Assembly (NCBI GenBank): GCA_900547725.1
Contig: URHR01000001.1
Coordinates: 1-64,000, forward strand
DNA from: an uncultured Eubacteriales bacterium
Lineage (GTDB): Bacteria > Bacillota > Clostridia > Oscillospirales > CAG-272
DNA: 64,000 nucleotides
Direction: 5' to 3'
Shown: positions 23,561 to 30,849 of the stretch, piece after piece
How positions within the stretch are numbered: the first letter of the stretch is position 1
Layout of the letters: the number at the start of each line of letters is the position of its first letter
The notes under the pieces: model-generated
The model's input: the letters and a program-made list of their open reading frames with translations, nothing else
Told to the model about the DNA's origin: nothing
Databases searched by the model: none
Program-made: the position numbers and the translations under genes

Positions 23561-25309
23561 TCAGGTTTTGGTAAATGCAAGTACGGTCGGGCAATGGTCG
23601 CTCGCGCTCAGAAGGTTCCCGTCGGTCAGAACCAGATACACCTGCGGACGGATTCCTCCGAGCGTGAGAATATGGTCAATGGCATCGCTCTCATAGCGCC
23701 CGCCCGGCGCTTTTCCGAGCTCGTGCCAAGTTCCCGAATCGTTGCGGACTTTCGCGGTATCGTAGGTGTCCGCAAACCCCTTTGCGCGCAGTTGCTCCAG
23801 AACGCCTTCCGATTGCGTGCGGCGGGAGTTATAATCCCCGCAGAGCAGGGTCACACAGCCCTCGTAGCGCGCGGCAACGCCCCGCATGGTATCCGAGACC
23901 ACCGTTGCCTCCGCAGGATGCGTTCCGAGCGGCAGACTGGCATGGAAATTGCCGACCAGATACAGGCTTCCGTCCGAGCGGTCGCGCAGAACCGCCCAGA
24001 TCAGCTTGCGGAAGCGGGAAACGCCGTCCGCCGCGCCCGGGTAGGTGGTAGATTCCACCGCGCCTGCGGCTTCCACCAGATCCAGCCATCCCGATTCCGC
24101 CACCGTGTAACGGTCCTTGCGATAGAGAATCGGATTCCAGATGTTGTTCTGCTCTACGCCGTCCACCGTAACCTCGGCGTAAAGCGCCTTCGTCTGATCC
24201 AGAAGCCCGCGGGGCGCTTTGCGGTAGCTGACGTCGAATTCCTGCAGGCAGATGAAGTCCGGCAGGTAGGAAAGCAGCATCGCCGCCACAGTATCGTCGC
24301 GCGTTCCGGGCGTTGCGTTGTTCTGCCAGACATTCAACACGTTCAGCGTGATGATAATCCGGTCGCCGCTCCTCTCGGAGACCGTGACAAGACCGTCCAT
24401 CTCCAGTTTTTCGCCGCCCGTGACGTTGGCAAACCGATTTTCGAGATAGAGCCGCAGAAGCGTTTCGGACAGCCCGTCGCCGTATTCCAGACGGTATTCC
24501 GTCCCGCTCCGCGCAATCCGGTAACCGTTCAGTCCCTCGGTCTTGCGGATGACAATGCGGTTCTGCGCCCCGTCGGCAGTGCCGTCGGGTTTCGCCCGCA
24601 TCAACATCTCTCCCGAGGTGCTCCGCACGGTTTCAATCAGCTGTGCGGCAAGGTTCGCTTCGGTCTCGGTGCAGTCTACCTGATAGTCCGAGACAGGCGC
24701 GCCGCCAACGGTCAGCGAACCGATCTGGTAGCTTGCATCATGCGACAGCTTCAGCGCGCTCCGCTTCAGGCAGAGGTTTCCGTCCCGCATCACGAGCGCG
24801 TCGGTCATCTGCCCGGAGGCAATCCACAGCGCGGAATAGGTATAGGCGGCAAGCGTGATACAGCCCGCGTCGCCCGTTACCCTGAAATCGTTGTAGCGAA
24901 GCCCGCGGAACGAATCCCCCGCATAGCCCGCGACGTTTCCGACCGCAATGACCCCGCCGATGTCGTCGGGAATTCTGCGGTCGCTCCAGACCTGAAATTC
25001 CACGCCGCTCTTCTCTTCCCAATCCGCCGCGAGCGTGCGCGCAATCTTTGCGTAGTCCGCAGAGGAAACGCCGTCGGGCAGATTGGTTTGCTGATAAACG
25101 AAGGCATAGAGCGCCTTGCCGTCGGCGGTCAGTTCCAGCCGGTCGGCGGAATCGTCCGCAGACGCCGGGGCGGTTTCCGTGTTGCCCGGGGCTTTGGTCA
25201 AAGCTTCCGTCCCGCGCGGCTTCGTTCCGGTCGGCGTACCCGATCCGCCCGGGTTACATCCGACCAGAAGAAACGCAAAAACCAGCAAAAACAGAAATGT
25301 TCTTTTCAT
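23561..25309 (-). CDS. EEP-domain lipoprotein with N-terminal glycan-locus domain
   Basis: A 582-residue lipoprotein: signal MKRTFLFLLVFAFLLVGC with Cys18 as lipid site, Thr-rich linker, an alpha/beta N-terminal domain (about 45-310) containing GGVIAVGN and a run of aromatic ligand-type residues, then an EEP domain (about 325-582) with ICLQEFDVSYR, GNFHASL (Asn-x-His), LLCGDYNSRR, DAIDHIL and SASDHCPTV. The N-terminal domain resembles the one in the lipoproteins at 49594 and 63344. This places a phosphoesterase on the outer cell surface. ATG 25309 (or 25312) has only a weak ribosome site; the gap to the upstream gene is 24 nt. Confidence 0.82.
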   Translation of the reverse strand: MKRTFLFLLVFAFLLVGCNPGGSGTPTGTKPRGTEALTKAPGNTETAPASADDSADRLELTADGKALYAFVYQQTNLPDGVSSADYAKIARTLAADWEEKSGVEFQVWSDRRIPDDIGGVIAVGNVAGYAGDSFRGLRYNDFRVTGDAGCITLAAYTYSALWIASGQMTDALVMRDGNLCLKRSALKLSHDASYQIGSLTVGGAPVSDYQVDCTETEANLAAQLIETVRSTSGEMLMRAKPDGTADGAQNRIVIRKTEGLNGYRIARSGTEYRLEYGDGLSETLLRLYLENRFANVTGGEKLEMDGLVTVSERSGDRIIITLNVLNVWQNNATPGTRDDTVAAMLLSYLPDFICLQEFDVSYRKAPRGLLDQTKALYAEVTVDGVEQNNIWNPILYRKDRYTVAESGWLDLVEAAGAVESTTYPGAADGVSRFRKLIWAVLRDRSDGSLYLVGNFHASLPLGTHPAEATVVSDTMRGVAARYEGCVTLLCGDYNSRRTQSEGVLEQLRAKGFADTYDTAKVRNDSGTWHELGKAPGGRYESDAIDHILTLGGIRPQVYLVLTDGNLLSASDHCPTVLAFTKT

Positions 25310-25333
25310 CATAGACGATAAACAGCCCTGCCG

Positions 25334-26824
25334 TTAATAACCGAAGCGCGAGTTGATGTTGTCAATCACTCTCTGCATATTCTCAGCTTTTCCGTTCAGC
25401 GCCGAGTACCAGTCGTCGGACGTGTTGTTGTAAAGCCGCTTGCGGAAGAGCGCGACGGGAGAATCCTCCCAGTCGAATTCGTTGGCAAAAATCCGCCCCA
25501 TGTCATAGGTCTTGGAAGAGACGATCAGGTCGAACATCTTTGCGTTGATCGGGTCGTCCTGTCCGCGATACTTCAGAAGATCGTAAACCTTCGGCTGAAC
25601 CGTGCGGTAGCCGCCCGAGGCAAGCGCCTCCATGACATACGCCGCGCGCTCGGTATTCTCGCAGTAGGTCGTCATCGACCACATGGTGTACGGGAAGCCC
25701 GAGGTGGAGTAGTACTCCTTCTGTTCGGTGTCCGCCTTCGGGAACGGAAGATAGCCGTAGCGGTCGTTCATCTTCTCGCGGTTCTTCATCAGAACCAGAA
25801 AACTCGTCCCCGCCAGAACCGCACGCCCTTCGGTGAAGATATCAAAGCTGTAGGAGGTCGGATAGTAGTAATCGTCGCTCTTGAAGCAGGCGATCAGGTC
25901 GCGCGAAAGATCGTAGATCGCACTTCCGCGGAATTCGGGCGCGATAATCAGCTTGCCTTCGTCATCGGTAGAGAGATACTTCAGACCGTTCGACGCCAGA
26001 AACGCGTCGCCCACAACGGAATCCATTCCGATGTAACCGAAGGTATCGCCCGGATCTTTGCCCGAGACCTCGCTGTTCGTGTCCAGATAGGCGTTCCGAG
26101 AGATCTTATAGAACTCCTCCATGGTCCACAGCCCCTCCTGCGCCAGTTCGCGCGGGTCGGTCAGCGTGTCGTCCGCGTCGATCTTCGCCATATTGACGCT
26201 CATGACAAAGGTCTGCAGAATGCCCGCCGCAGAGATGGAACCCGAGGCAAAATAAAGCTTATCGTTGATGGTCGCGCCCTTCAGAAGCGACGCCGACCAC
26301 CAAGGCTTGGAGAAATCGAGAATGTTCCCGTATTCGTTCAGGTCGCGCAGGAAGCCGTCCGCCGAGAAGTTCGCCGCGCACTGGCTGTAGCAGGCGATCA
26401 GATCCACGGTCGTTCCCGACCGCAGTGCGTTCTCCACATTGGTAACATACTCGGTTCTGTCCGCGTTTCCGCCGTTGTAGTTCAGGTTGAACTCCAGAAC
26501 CACCTTCAGGCGCTCCTGAACCAGCTCGTTGCGCGAAAAGGTCTGCTCGGCAATCTCGTCCCCCTTCGCGTAGTCCGTGTTGAAATCGTAGGAAGCTTCG
26601 CTGTTGCTCCACCCCATTACGCGCACGGTCTCGTTTCCGTAGTTCAGCCCTGCGGGAATCGAATCCCGGATGTACCCGTTTTCGTCATACGGATTTTCGG
26701 TTGTCCCGGCGTCGGTTGTCGGTCCGTCGGTTTTTCCCGGATTCGGCGGTGCGGTCTTGCTGCCACACCCGAACAGGATTGCGGCAACCAGAATCAGACA
26801 AAGAAGCAATGCAATTTTTTTCAT
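25334..26824 (-). CDS. Extracellular solute-binding lipoprotein (family 1 type), locus A
   Basis: A 496-residue lipoprotein: signal MKKIALLLCLILVAAILFGC, Cys20 lipid site, acidic/Thr linker, then a two-lobe binding protein of the carbohydrate (CUT1) type, for example YGNETVRVMGWSNSEASYDF and GTTVDLIACYSQCAANF. The ATG at 26824 has GGGAGG 6 nt upstream; the in-frame TTG six bases earlier is less likely. It is the first gene of locus A, behind a clear promoter and divergent from the AraC gene. No matching permease or ATPase is in the window, so it may work with a distant transporter or act as a sensor. Confidence 0.86.
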   Translation of the reverse strand: MKKIALLLCLILVAAILFGCGSKTAPPNPGKTDGPTTDAGTTENPYDENGYIRDSIPAGLNYGNETVRVMGWSNSEASYDFNTDYAKGDEIAEQTFSRNELVQERLKVVLEFNLNYNGGNADRTEYVTNVENALRSGTTVDLIACYSQCAANFSADGFLRDLNEYGNILDFSKPWWSASLLKGATINDKLYFASGSISAAGILQTFVMSVNMAKIDADDTLTDPRELAQEGLWTMEEFYKISRNAYLDTNSEVSGKDPGDTFGYIGMDSVVGDAFLASNGLKYLSTDDEGKLIIAPEFRGSAIYDLSRDLIACFKSDDYYYPTSYSFDIFTEGRAVLAGTSFLVLMKNREKMNDRYGYLPFPKADTEQKEYYSTSGFPYTMWSMTTYCENTERAAYVMEALASGGYRTVQPKVYDLLKYRGQDDPINAKMFDLIVSSKTYDMGRIFANEFDWEDSPVALFRKRLYNNTSDDWYSALNGKAENMQRVIDNINSRFGY

Positions 26825-26855
26825 AAGCAACCTCCCGTTTAAGTATTACAGCCTC

Positions 26856-26884
26856 ATTATAGCAAATTCGGAACGATTATGCAA
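26856..26884 (-). promoter_or_regulatory. Promoter of locus A
   Basis: TTGCAT (26879-26884), 17 nt, TATAAT (26856-26861) on the minus strand, about 25 nt from the start of the binding-protein leader. Two AAATCGT boxes 18 bp apart (26985 and 27003) lie between it and the divergent AraC promoter. Confidence 0.75.
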
Positions 26885-27030
26885 TCGACAGTTTTTAGCA
26901 TTCGGATATACTATTTTTATATTTTCCGCCTTCAAAAGCCTGCTTTTCCTCCACAAAAAAATATTACACAAAACCGGCAGGGTTAAATCGTGCAAAATTA
27001 CCAAATCGTTTTTTCCTTTCGGTCAAGCCC

Positions 27031-27059
27031 TTGCAAAATGCGCCCCGGTCTGCTATAAT
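27031..27059 (+). promoter_or_regulatory. Promoter of the AraC gene at 27093
   Basis: TTGCAA (27031-27036), 17 nt, TATAAT (27054-27059). The paired AAATCGT boxes end 22 nt before the -35, which would suit autoregulation. Confidence 0.78.
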
Positions 27060-27092
27060 CAACGCAGAAACAACCGTTACGGGAGGATGTGC

Positions 27093-28001
27093 ATGATGGA
27101 ACCGCTCTACGAAAAAGCCAAGCAGAAAGAGGACAAACTGCTGCGTATTTCCTGTATGCTCTTTGACTACAAGAACAACATCCTGCCGCCGTGGCAGCCG
27201 CACCAGCGCGACCCGCGCACCTGCTGTCACCACCATCTGCACGAGAAAATCGAACTGCTGTATTTTATCGAGGGCACTGTCATCTTCCGGGTTGACGGCA
27301 CGCCGTATACCTGCAATCCCGGGGATTTTCTGATCGTCAACCCATTCGAGCCGCACAGCGGGGTCACCTCGCCCGAGTGCGACGTCGTGCGTTACTATGC
27401 CTTCAATCTCGACTGCAGTCTCCTCAAAAAGCTCCCCGTTTCCCGCCTGAGCGAGATTTTCGACCCGCTTCTCTCGGGTAGCGTCGCTTATCCCCACACC
27501 CTGCCCGCAACCGACCCGGCGGGGCGGATCATCCGGGAGGAGCTGGATGCCATTCTCGCAACCCGGCAGACCCGGAACGCCGAACTCTATCAGATCGCCT
27601 CGGTCTGTCGGATCATCGCCGCGCTCGGAGACCCGGTCGTCTCCCCGTCCGGCGGAGGGACGCGCTCGGCGGATTTCGTGCGGCGCTGTATCCTTTATAT
27701 TCAGAGCAACGACCCGCGCGCCGTCTCGCTGGAAGCCATCTCCCGCACATTTTCCTACAACAAAGCCTACTTCACCACGCTTTTCCGCAAGCATTTCGGA
27801 GTTCCCTTTACCGATTTTCTCAACCGCTACAAGATCGAAAACGCCCATGCGCTCATCCGTAGCGGCAACCGCAACCTCTCCGAGGTCGCTCAGCTTTCGG
27901 GGTTCAATTATTACGCCTACTTCTTCCGGAAATTCAAAGAGGTCAGCGGAATGACCCCGGGCGAATACGTCGCCTACTGCGACCGCCTTGAAAAGAAATA
28001 A
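27093..28001 (+). CDS. AraC-family transcriptional regulator (locus A / GH31)
   Basis: A 302-residue regulator: N-terminal cupin-like sensing domain (HHHLHEKIELLYFIEGTVIF, then GDFLIVNPFEPHSG) and a C-terminal pair of HTH motifs (about 205-300) with SLEAISRTFSYNKAYFTTLF and NLSEVAQLSGFNYYAYFFRK. Three ATGs follow GGGAGG; 27093 has the best spacing. It lies between the divergent locus A and the downstream GH31 gene, and the paired direct repeats at its 3' end are a likely binding site. It probably senses a sugar and activates one or both flanks. Confidence 0.9.
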   Translation: MMEPLYEKAKQKEDKLLRISCMLFDYKNNILPPWQPHQRDPRTCCHHHLHEKIELLYFIEGTVIFRVDGTPYTCNPGDFLIVNPFEPHSGVTSPECDVVRYYAFNLDCSLLKKLPVSRLSEIFDPLLSGSVAYPHTLPATDPAGRIIREELDAILATRQTRNAELYQIASVCRIIAALGDPVVSPSGGGTRSADFVRRCILYIQSNDPRAVSLEAISRTFSYNKAYFTTLFRKHFGVPFTDFLNRYKIENAHALIRSGNRNLSEVAQLSGFNYYAYFFRKFKEVSGMTPGEYVAYCDRLEKK

Positions 28002-28034
28002 AAATCGTATATCCCGCTATAAAAATCGTATATC
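27998..28034 (+). promoter_or_regulatory. Paired direct repeats, likely AraC-type operator
   Basis: A perfect 16-bp direct repeat (ATAAAAATCGTATATC) at 27998-28013 and 28019-28034, exactly 21 bp apart, or two helix turns. The second copy touches the -35 of the GH31 promoter. This is the classic class II layout for AraC activators. The first copy overlaps the stop codon of the AraC gene. Confidence 0.8.
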
Positions 28035-28061
28035 GACACGGAATGCCTTTTTCTGTATAAT
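28033..28061 (+). promoter_or_regulatory. Promoter of the GH31 gene
   Basis: TCGACA (28033-28038), 17 nt, TATAAT (28056-28061). The imperfect -35 overlapped by the direct repeat fits activator dependence. Confidence 0.75.
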
Positions 28062-28106
28062 AATTGTATAGCAGATCACAGCCCCGCAATCAGAAAGGAG
28101 TCTCCC

Positions 28107-30578
28107 ATGAGGCAATCCCCGATTCTTACCGCACCGAAAAGTCCCGCCACGCAAACCGTTCTTTGGCGGGATTTTCGTGTGACGGTTCTGTCCGACCGCC
28201 TCTTCCGCATTGAAGAGGATTCCACGCGCACCTTCAACGACCGCGCCACCCAGAGCGTTCTGTACCGCAACTTCCCGCCCGTCCCCTTCCGCACCGGGGA
28301 AGCGGACGCCACGCTGACCGTTGCAACCGACGCCGCCGCGCTCACGCTGTCCGAAGATTCCGCGCAGTGCTTTGTCCTGTCGGGCGGGGTTCGCCATCCG
28401 CTTGACAACAGCGGCAATCTGCTCGGCACTACCCGCACGCTCGACTGTTTTGACGGGGAATACAACATCCGCGACGAGCACCGTCTCACGCTCTCGCCCG
28501 GAGTCTGCTCCCGCGACGGCGTTGCGGTTCTGGACGATACCGCGTCGCTCACGCTTGACGCGGACGGCTGTCCCGACATTGCCTCCCCCGACCGGAGCGA
28601 CCGCTATGTCTTTGCCTACGGGCACGACTACCGCGCGGCGGTTCTCGCGCTTTACCGCCTGACGGGACTGCCGCCGATGCTCCCCCGCTTCGCCTTCGGA
28701 AACTGGTGGAGTCGCTACCACGCCTACACCGACCGGGAGTACCTGCATCTGATGGATCGCTTTGCCGCAGCGGACATCCCGCTCACGGTTGCAACGCTTG
28801 ACACCGACTGGCACTATTCCTCGCACCTCGACGAGGAGAAAGGCATTACCGCGAGCGGCAAAAACACCGCCGACCGGGGCTGTCTGGAAACGCCCGAGAA
28901 CCGCAGAATCGGTTGGACAGGCTATTCGTGGAATCGCAACCTTTTCCCTGACCCGCACGCCTTTCTGCAGGCACTGCATCGGCGCGGCTTACGCGTCACG
29001 CTGAACCTGCACCCCGCCTCGGGCGTCCGCTATTACGAGGATGCTTACCCCGCCATGGCGGAAGCGATGGGCACAGACCCCAAGACCGAAGCGGTCATTC
29101 CCTTTGACGTGTCCTCCAAGCGTTTTCTGGAGGCTTACTTCCGCATCCTGCATCATCCCCTCGAGCAGGACGGCGTGGACTTCTGGTGGATCGACTGGCA
29201 ACAGGGCACTGCCTCCGCCAAGGACGGACTGGATCCTCTCTGGGCGCTCAACCATTACCATTACCTTGACCATGCCGCGCGCCACCGCCACCCGCTGATT
29301 ATGTCCCGCTATGCGGGCATCGGCTCGCACCGCTACCCCATCGGTTTCTCGGGTGACACCACCATTTCGTGGGCAACCCTGCGCCTGATGCCCTATTTCA
29401 CCGCAACCGCCGCAAACTGCGGCTACAGTTGGTGGAGTCACGATATCGGCGGGCATCACCTCGGGGAAAAAGATGACGAGCTTTACCTGCGCTTCCTGCA
29501 GTTCGGCGTGTTCAATCCCATCAACCGGATGCATTGCACCGACTCCCCCATGCTCACCAAAGAGCCATGGGCATACGAAAACGGAATCGGTCAGCTTGCC
29601 GCCGACGCCCTGCGCCTGCGCCACCGCATGATTCCCTATCTCTATTCCTGCAATCACCGCACCGCAACCGAGGGGCTTGCGCTCTGCGAGCCGCTCTACT
29701 ACCAATACCCCGAATGCGGGGAAAGCTACCGTTACCCGAACGAATACCGCTTCGGTCAGCAGTTTCTGGTCGCACCGGTCACCGAGCACAGCCGCAGAAA
29801 CGGATTGAGCGAAACGCCCGTCTGGTTGCCGGAGGGAATCTGGACAGACTTCTTCACGGGGGACGTCTACCGCGTCGGCAAAGGCGGAAAAGAATTTGTC
29901 GCAATCCGCCCGACCGACAGCATCCCCGTTTTCGCCGAAGCGGGGGCGATCATGGTCTGCTCGGGCGATCCGGGAAACGCCTGCGGCAACCCGCACGCGT
30001 TGGAAGCGACCGTTTGGAACGGGAACGGCGGATTCCGCCTGTATGAGGATTGCGAGGACGGTGCCGAGTGCCTGACGGTCATCGGGACATCCTACGACGC
30101 GCAGACGGGCACGCAGACCGTGACAATCCGCACCGAGGGTGACCGAAGCGTCCTCCCTCCCGACCGCCGGCTGACCATCCGCTTCCCGAATATCGTCTCC
30201 CGCCACCCCGCCGATGAACTGCTTGCCCCGCAAACGGGCGATGTGACCGTCGCGGTCGAGCGAAACGGACAGAACACCGCCTTCGAAGCAGATACCTACG
30301 CAGAAGCCTCGGTCACGCTGACCGAATATGACCCTGCCGCGACCTATACCGTCCGCGTCACCGCACCTGCCGTGGATATTCTGACCGAGAAGAAACGCGA
30401 GGTCATCGCAAAACTGCAAAAAACGCAGGCAACCTTCTCTGTCCGCAGGAAAGTTGCCGAAAAGGTGCAGACCGCAGAGAACATCGACTGTCTGCAGGGA
30501 CGGATTCTGCTTTCCGACCTCGGCGAGCAGGAAAAGAAACGCCTGTGCGAAACGCTCTTCCCGGACGAAGCCACATAA
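28107..30578 (+). CDS. GH31 family alpha-glycosidase
   Basis: An 823-residue cytoplasmic enzyme of the retaining alpha-glucosidase/alpha-xylosidase family. An N-terminal beta-sandwich is followed by the barrel with ANWWSRYHAYTDREY-like entry, the nucleophile Asp in FWWIDWQQGT, then SRYAGIGSHRYPIGFSGDT with the acid/base Asp, and the HDIGGHH loop. Beta domains follow, with a helical C-terminal tail (about 755-823) that I do not recognise. ATG 28107 has AAAGGAG upstream. It is alone behind the AraC-type operator. The substrate is unknown; an alpha-linked sugar from the same glycan as locus A is plausible. Confidence 0.9.
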   Translation: MRQSPILTAPKSPATQTVLWRDFRVTVLSDRLFRIEEDSTRTFNDRATQSVLYRNFPPVPFRTGEADATLTVATDAAALTLSEDSAQCFVLSGGVRHPLDNSGNLLGTTRTLDCFDGEYNIRDEHRLTLSPGVCSRDGVAVLDDTASLTLDADGCPDIASPDRSDRYVFAYGHDYRAAVLALYRLTGLPPMLPRFAFGNWWSRYHAYTDREYLHLMDRFAAADIPLTVATLDTDWHYSSHLDEEKGITASGKNTADRGCLETPENRRIGWTGYSWNRNLFPDPHAFLQALHRRGLRVTLNLHPASGVRYYEDAYPAMAEAMGTDPKTEAVIPFDVSSKRFLEAYFRILHHPLEQDGVDFWWIDWQQGTASAKDGLDPLWALNHYHYLDHAARHRHPLIMSRYAGIGSHRYPIGFSGDTTISWATLRLMPYFTATAANCGYSWWSHDIGGHHLGEKDDELYLRFLQFGVFNPINRMHCTDSPMLTKEPWAYENGIGQLAADALRLRHRMIPYLYSCNHRTATEGLALCEPLYYQYPECGESYRYPNEYRFGQQFLVAPVTEHSRRNGLSETPVWLPEGIWTDFFTGDVYRVGKGGKEFVAIRPTDSIPVFAEAGAIMVCSGDPGNACGNPHALEATVWNGNGGFRLYEDCEDGAECLTVIGTSYDAQTGTQTVTIRTEGDRSVLPPDRRLTIRFPNIVSRHPADELLAPQTGDVTVAVERNGQNTAFEADTYAEASVTLTEYDPAATYTVRVTAPAVDILTEKKREVIAKLQKTQATFSVRRKVAEKVQTAENIDCLQGRILLSDLGEQEKKRLCETLFPDEAT

Positions 30579-30585
30579 AAACGAA

Positions 30586-30697
30586 GTTTCTTGCCGAATC
30601 CGGGTTTCTCTCCTGTTTGTTTTGGCGTAAATTCTTTTTCCTTGCTTTCCGGTATTTCTTTTTCGTGTTCCCCGATATGTCGGTACGCGCTTGACAT
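30586..30697 (-). pseudogene. 5' remnant of an IS3-type transposase OrfA
   Basis: From ATG 30697 (AGGAGGGA upstream) the first 37 or so codons read MSSAYRHIGEHEKEIPESKE and on to TGEKPGFGKK, resembling the start of small HTH OrfA proteins of IS3-type elements (MS-x-KY-x-HI...EKEI...GEKLGF). The frame then runs into the 3' end of the GH31 gene and loses similarity, so the element is truncated. The identification is from memory of the family and needs a search. Confidence 0.5.
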
Positions 30698-30703
30698 CAA
30701 AAT

Positions 30704-30750
30704 CCCTCCTGTGGCAGTTGCAGACATCGATCTGCTCTGCCATAGGAGGG
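30704..30750. repeat. IS-associated palindrome that can hide the OrfA ribosome site
   Basis: Arms CCCTCCTGTGGCAG (30704-30717) and CTGCCATAGGAGGG (30737-30750), with an inner GCAGA/TCTGC stem. The SD sequence of the OrfA remnant lies inside the arm. The palindrome at 55721-55759 has the same design beside a second MSR-type start. Confidence 0.7.
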
Positions 30751-30788
30751 CTTCTTTCCATTGTGTGTTTTTACGGACCTGTGCATCG

Positions 30789-30820
30789 CGGATAAGCGGA
30801 TTTTTACACCCGCTTATCCG
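30789..30820. terminator. Hairpin between GH31/IS remnant and the surface-protein gene
   Basis: CGGATAAGCGG and CCGCTTATCCG form an 11-bp stem; on the plus strand ATTTTGTTG follows. It may end transcripts from both sides; the leftward surface-protein gene stops at 30850. Confidence 0.55.
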
Positions 30821-30849
30821 ATTTTGTTGATCAGATCATAACGGTTCCG

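Noticed and set aside
25334..26824. Calling loci A-C complete ABC sugar-import systems
   Set aside because: No MalF/MalG-type permease or sugar ATPase occurs anywhere in the window; the only permeases are the liv pair.
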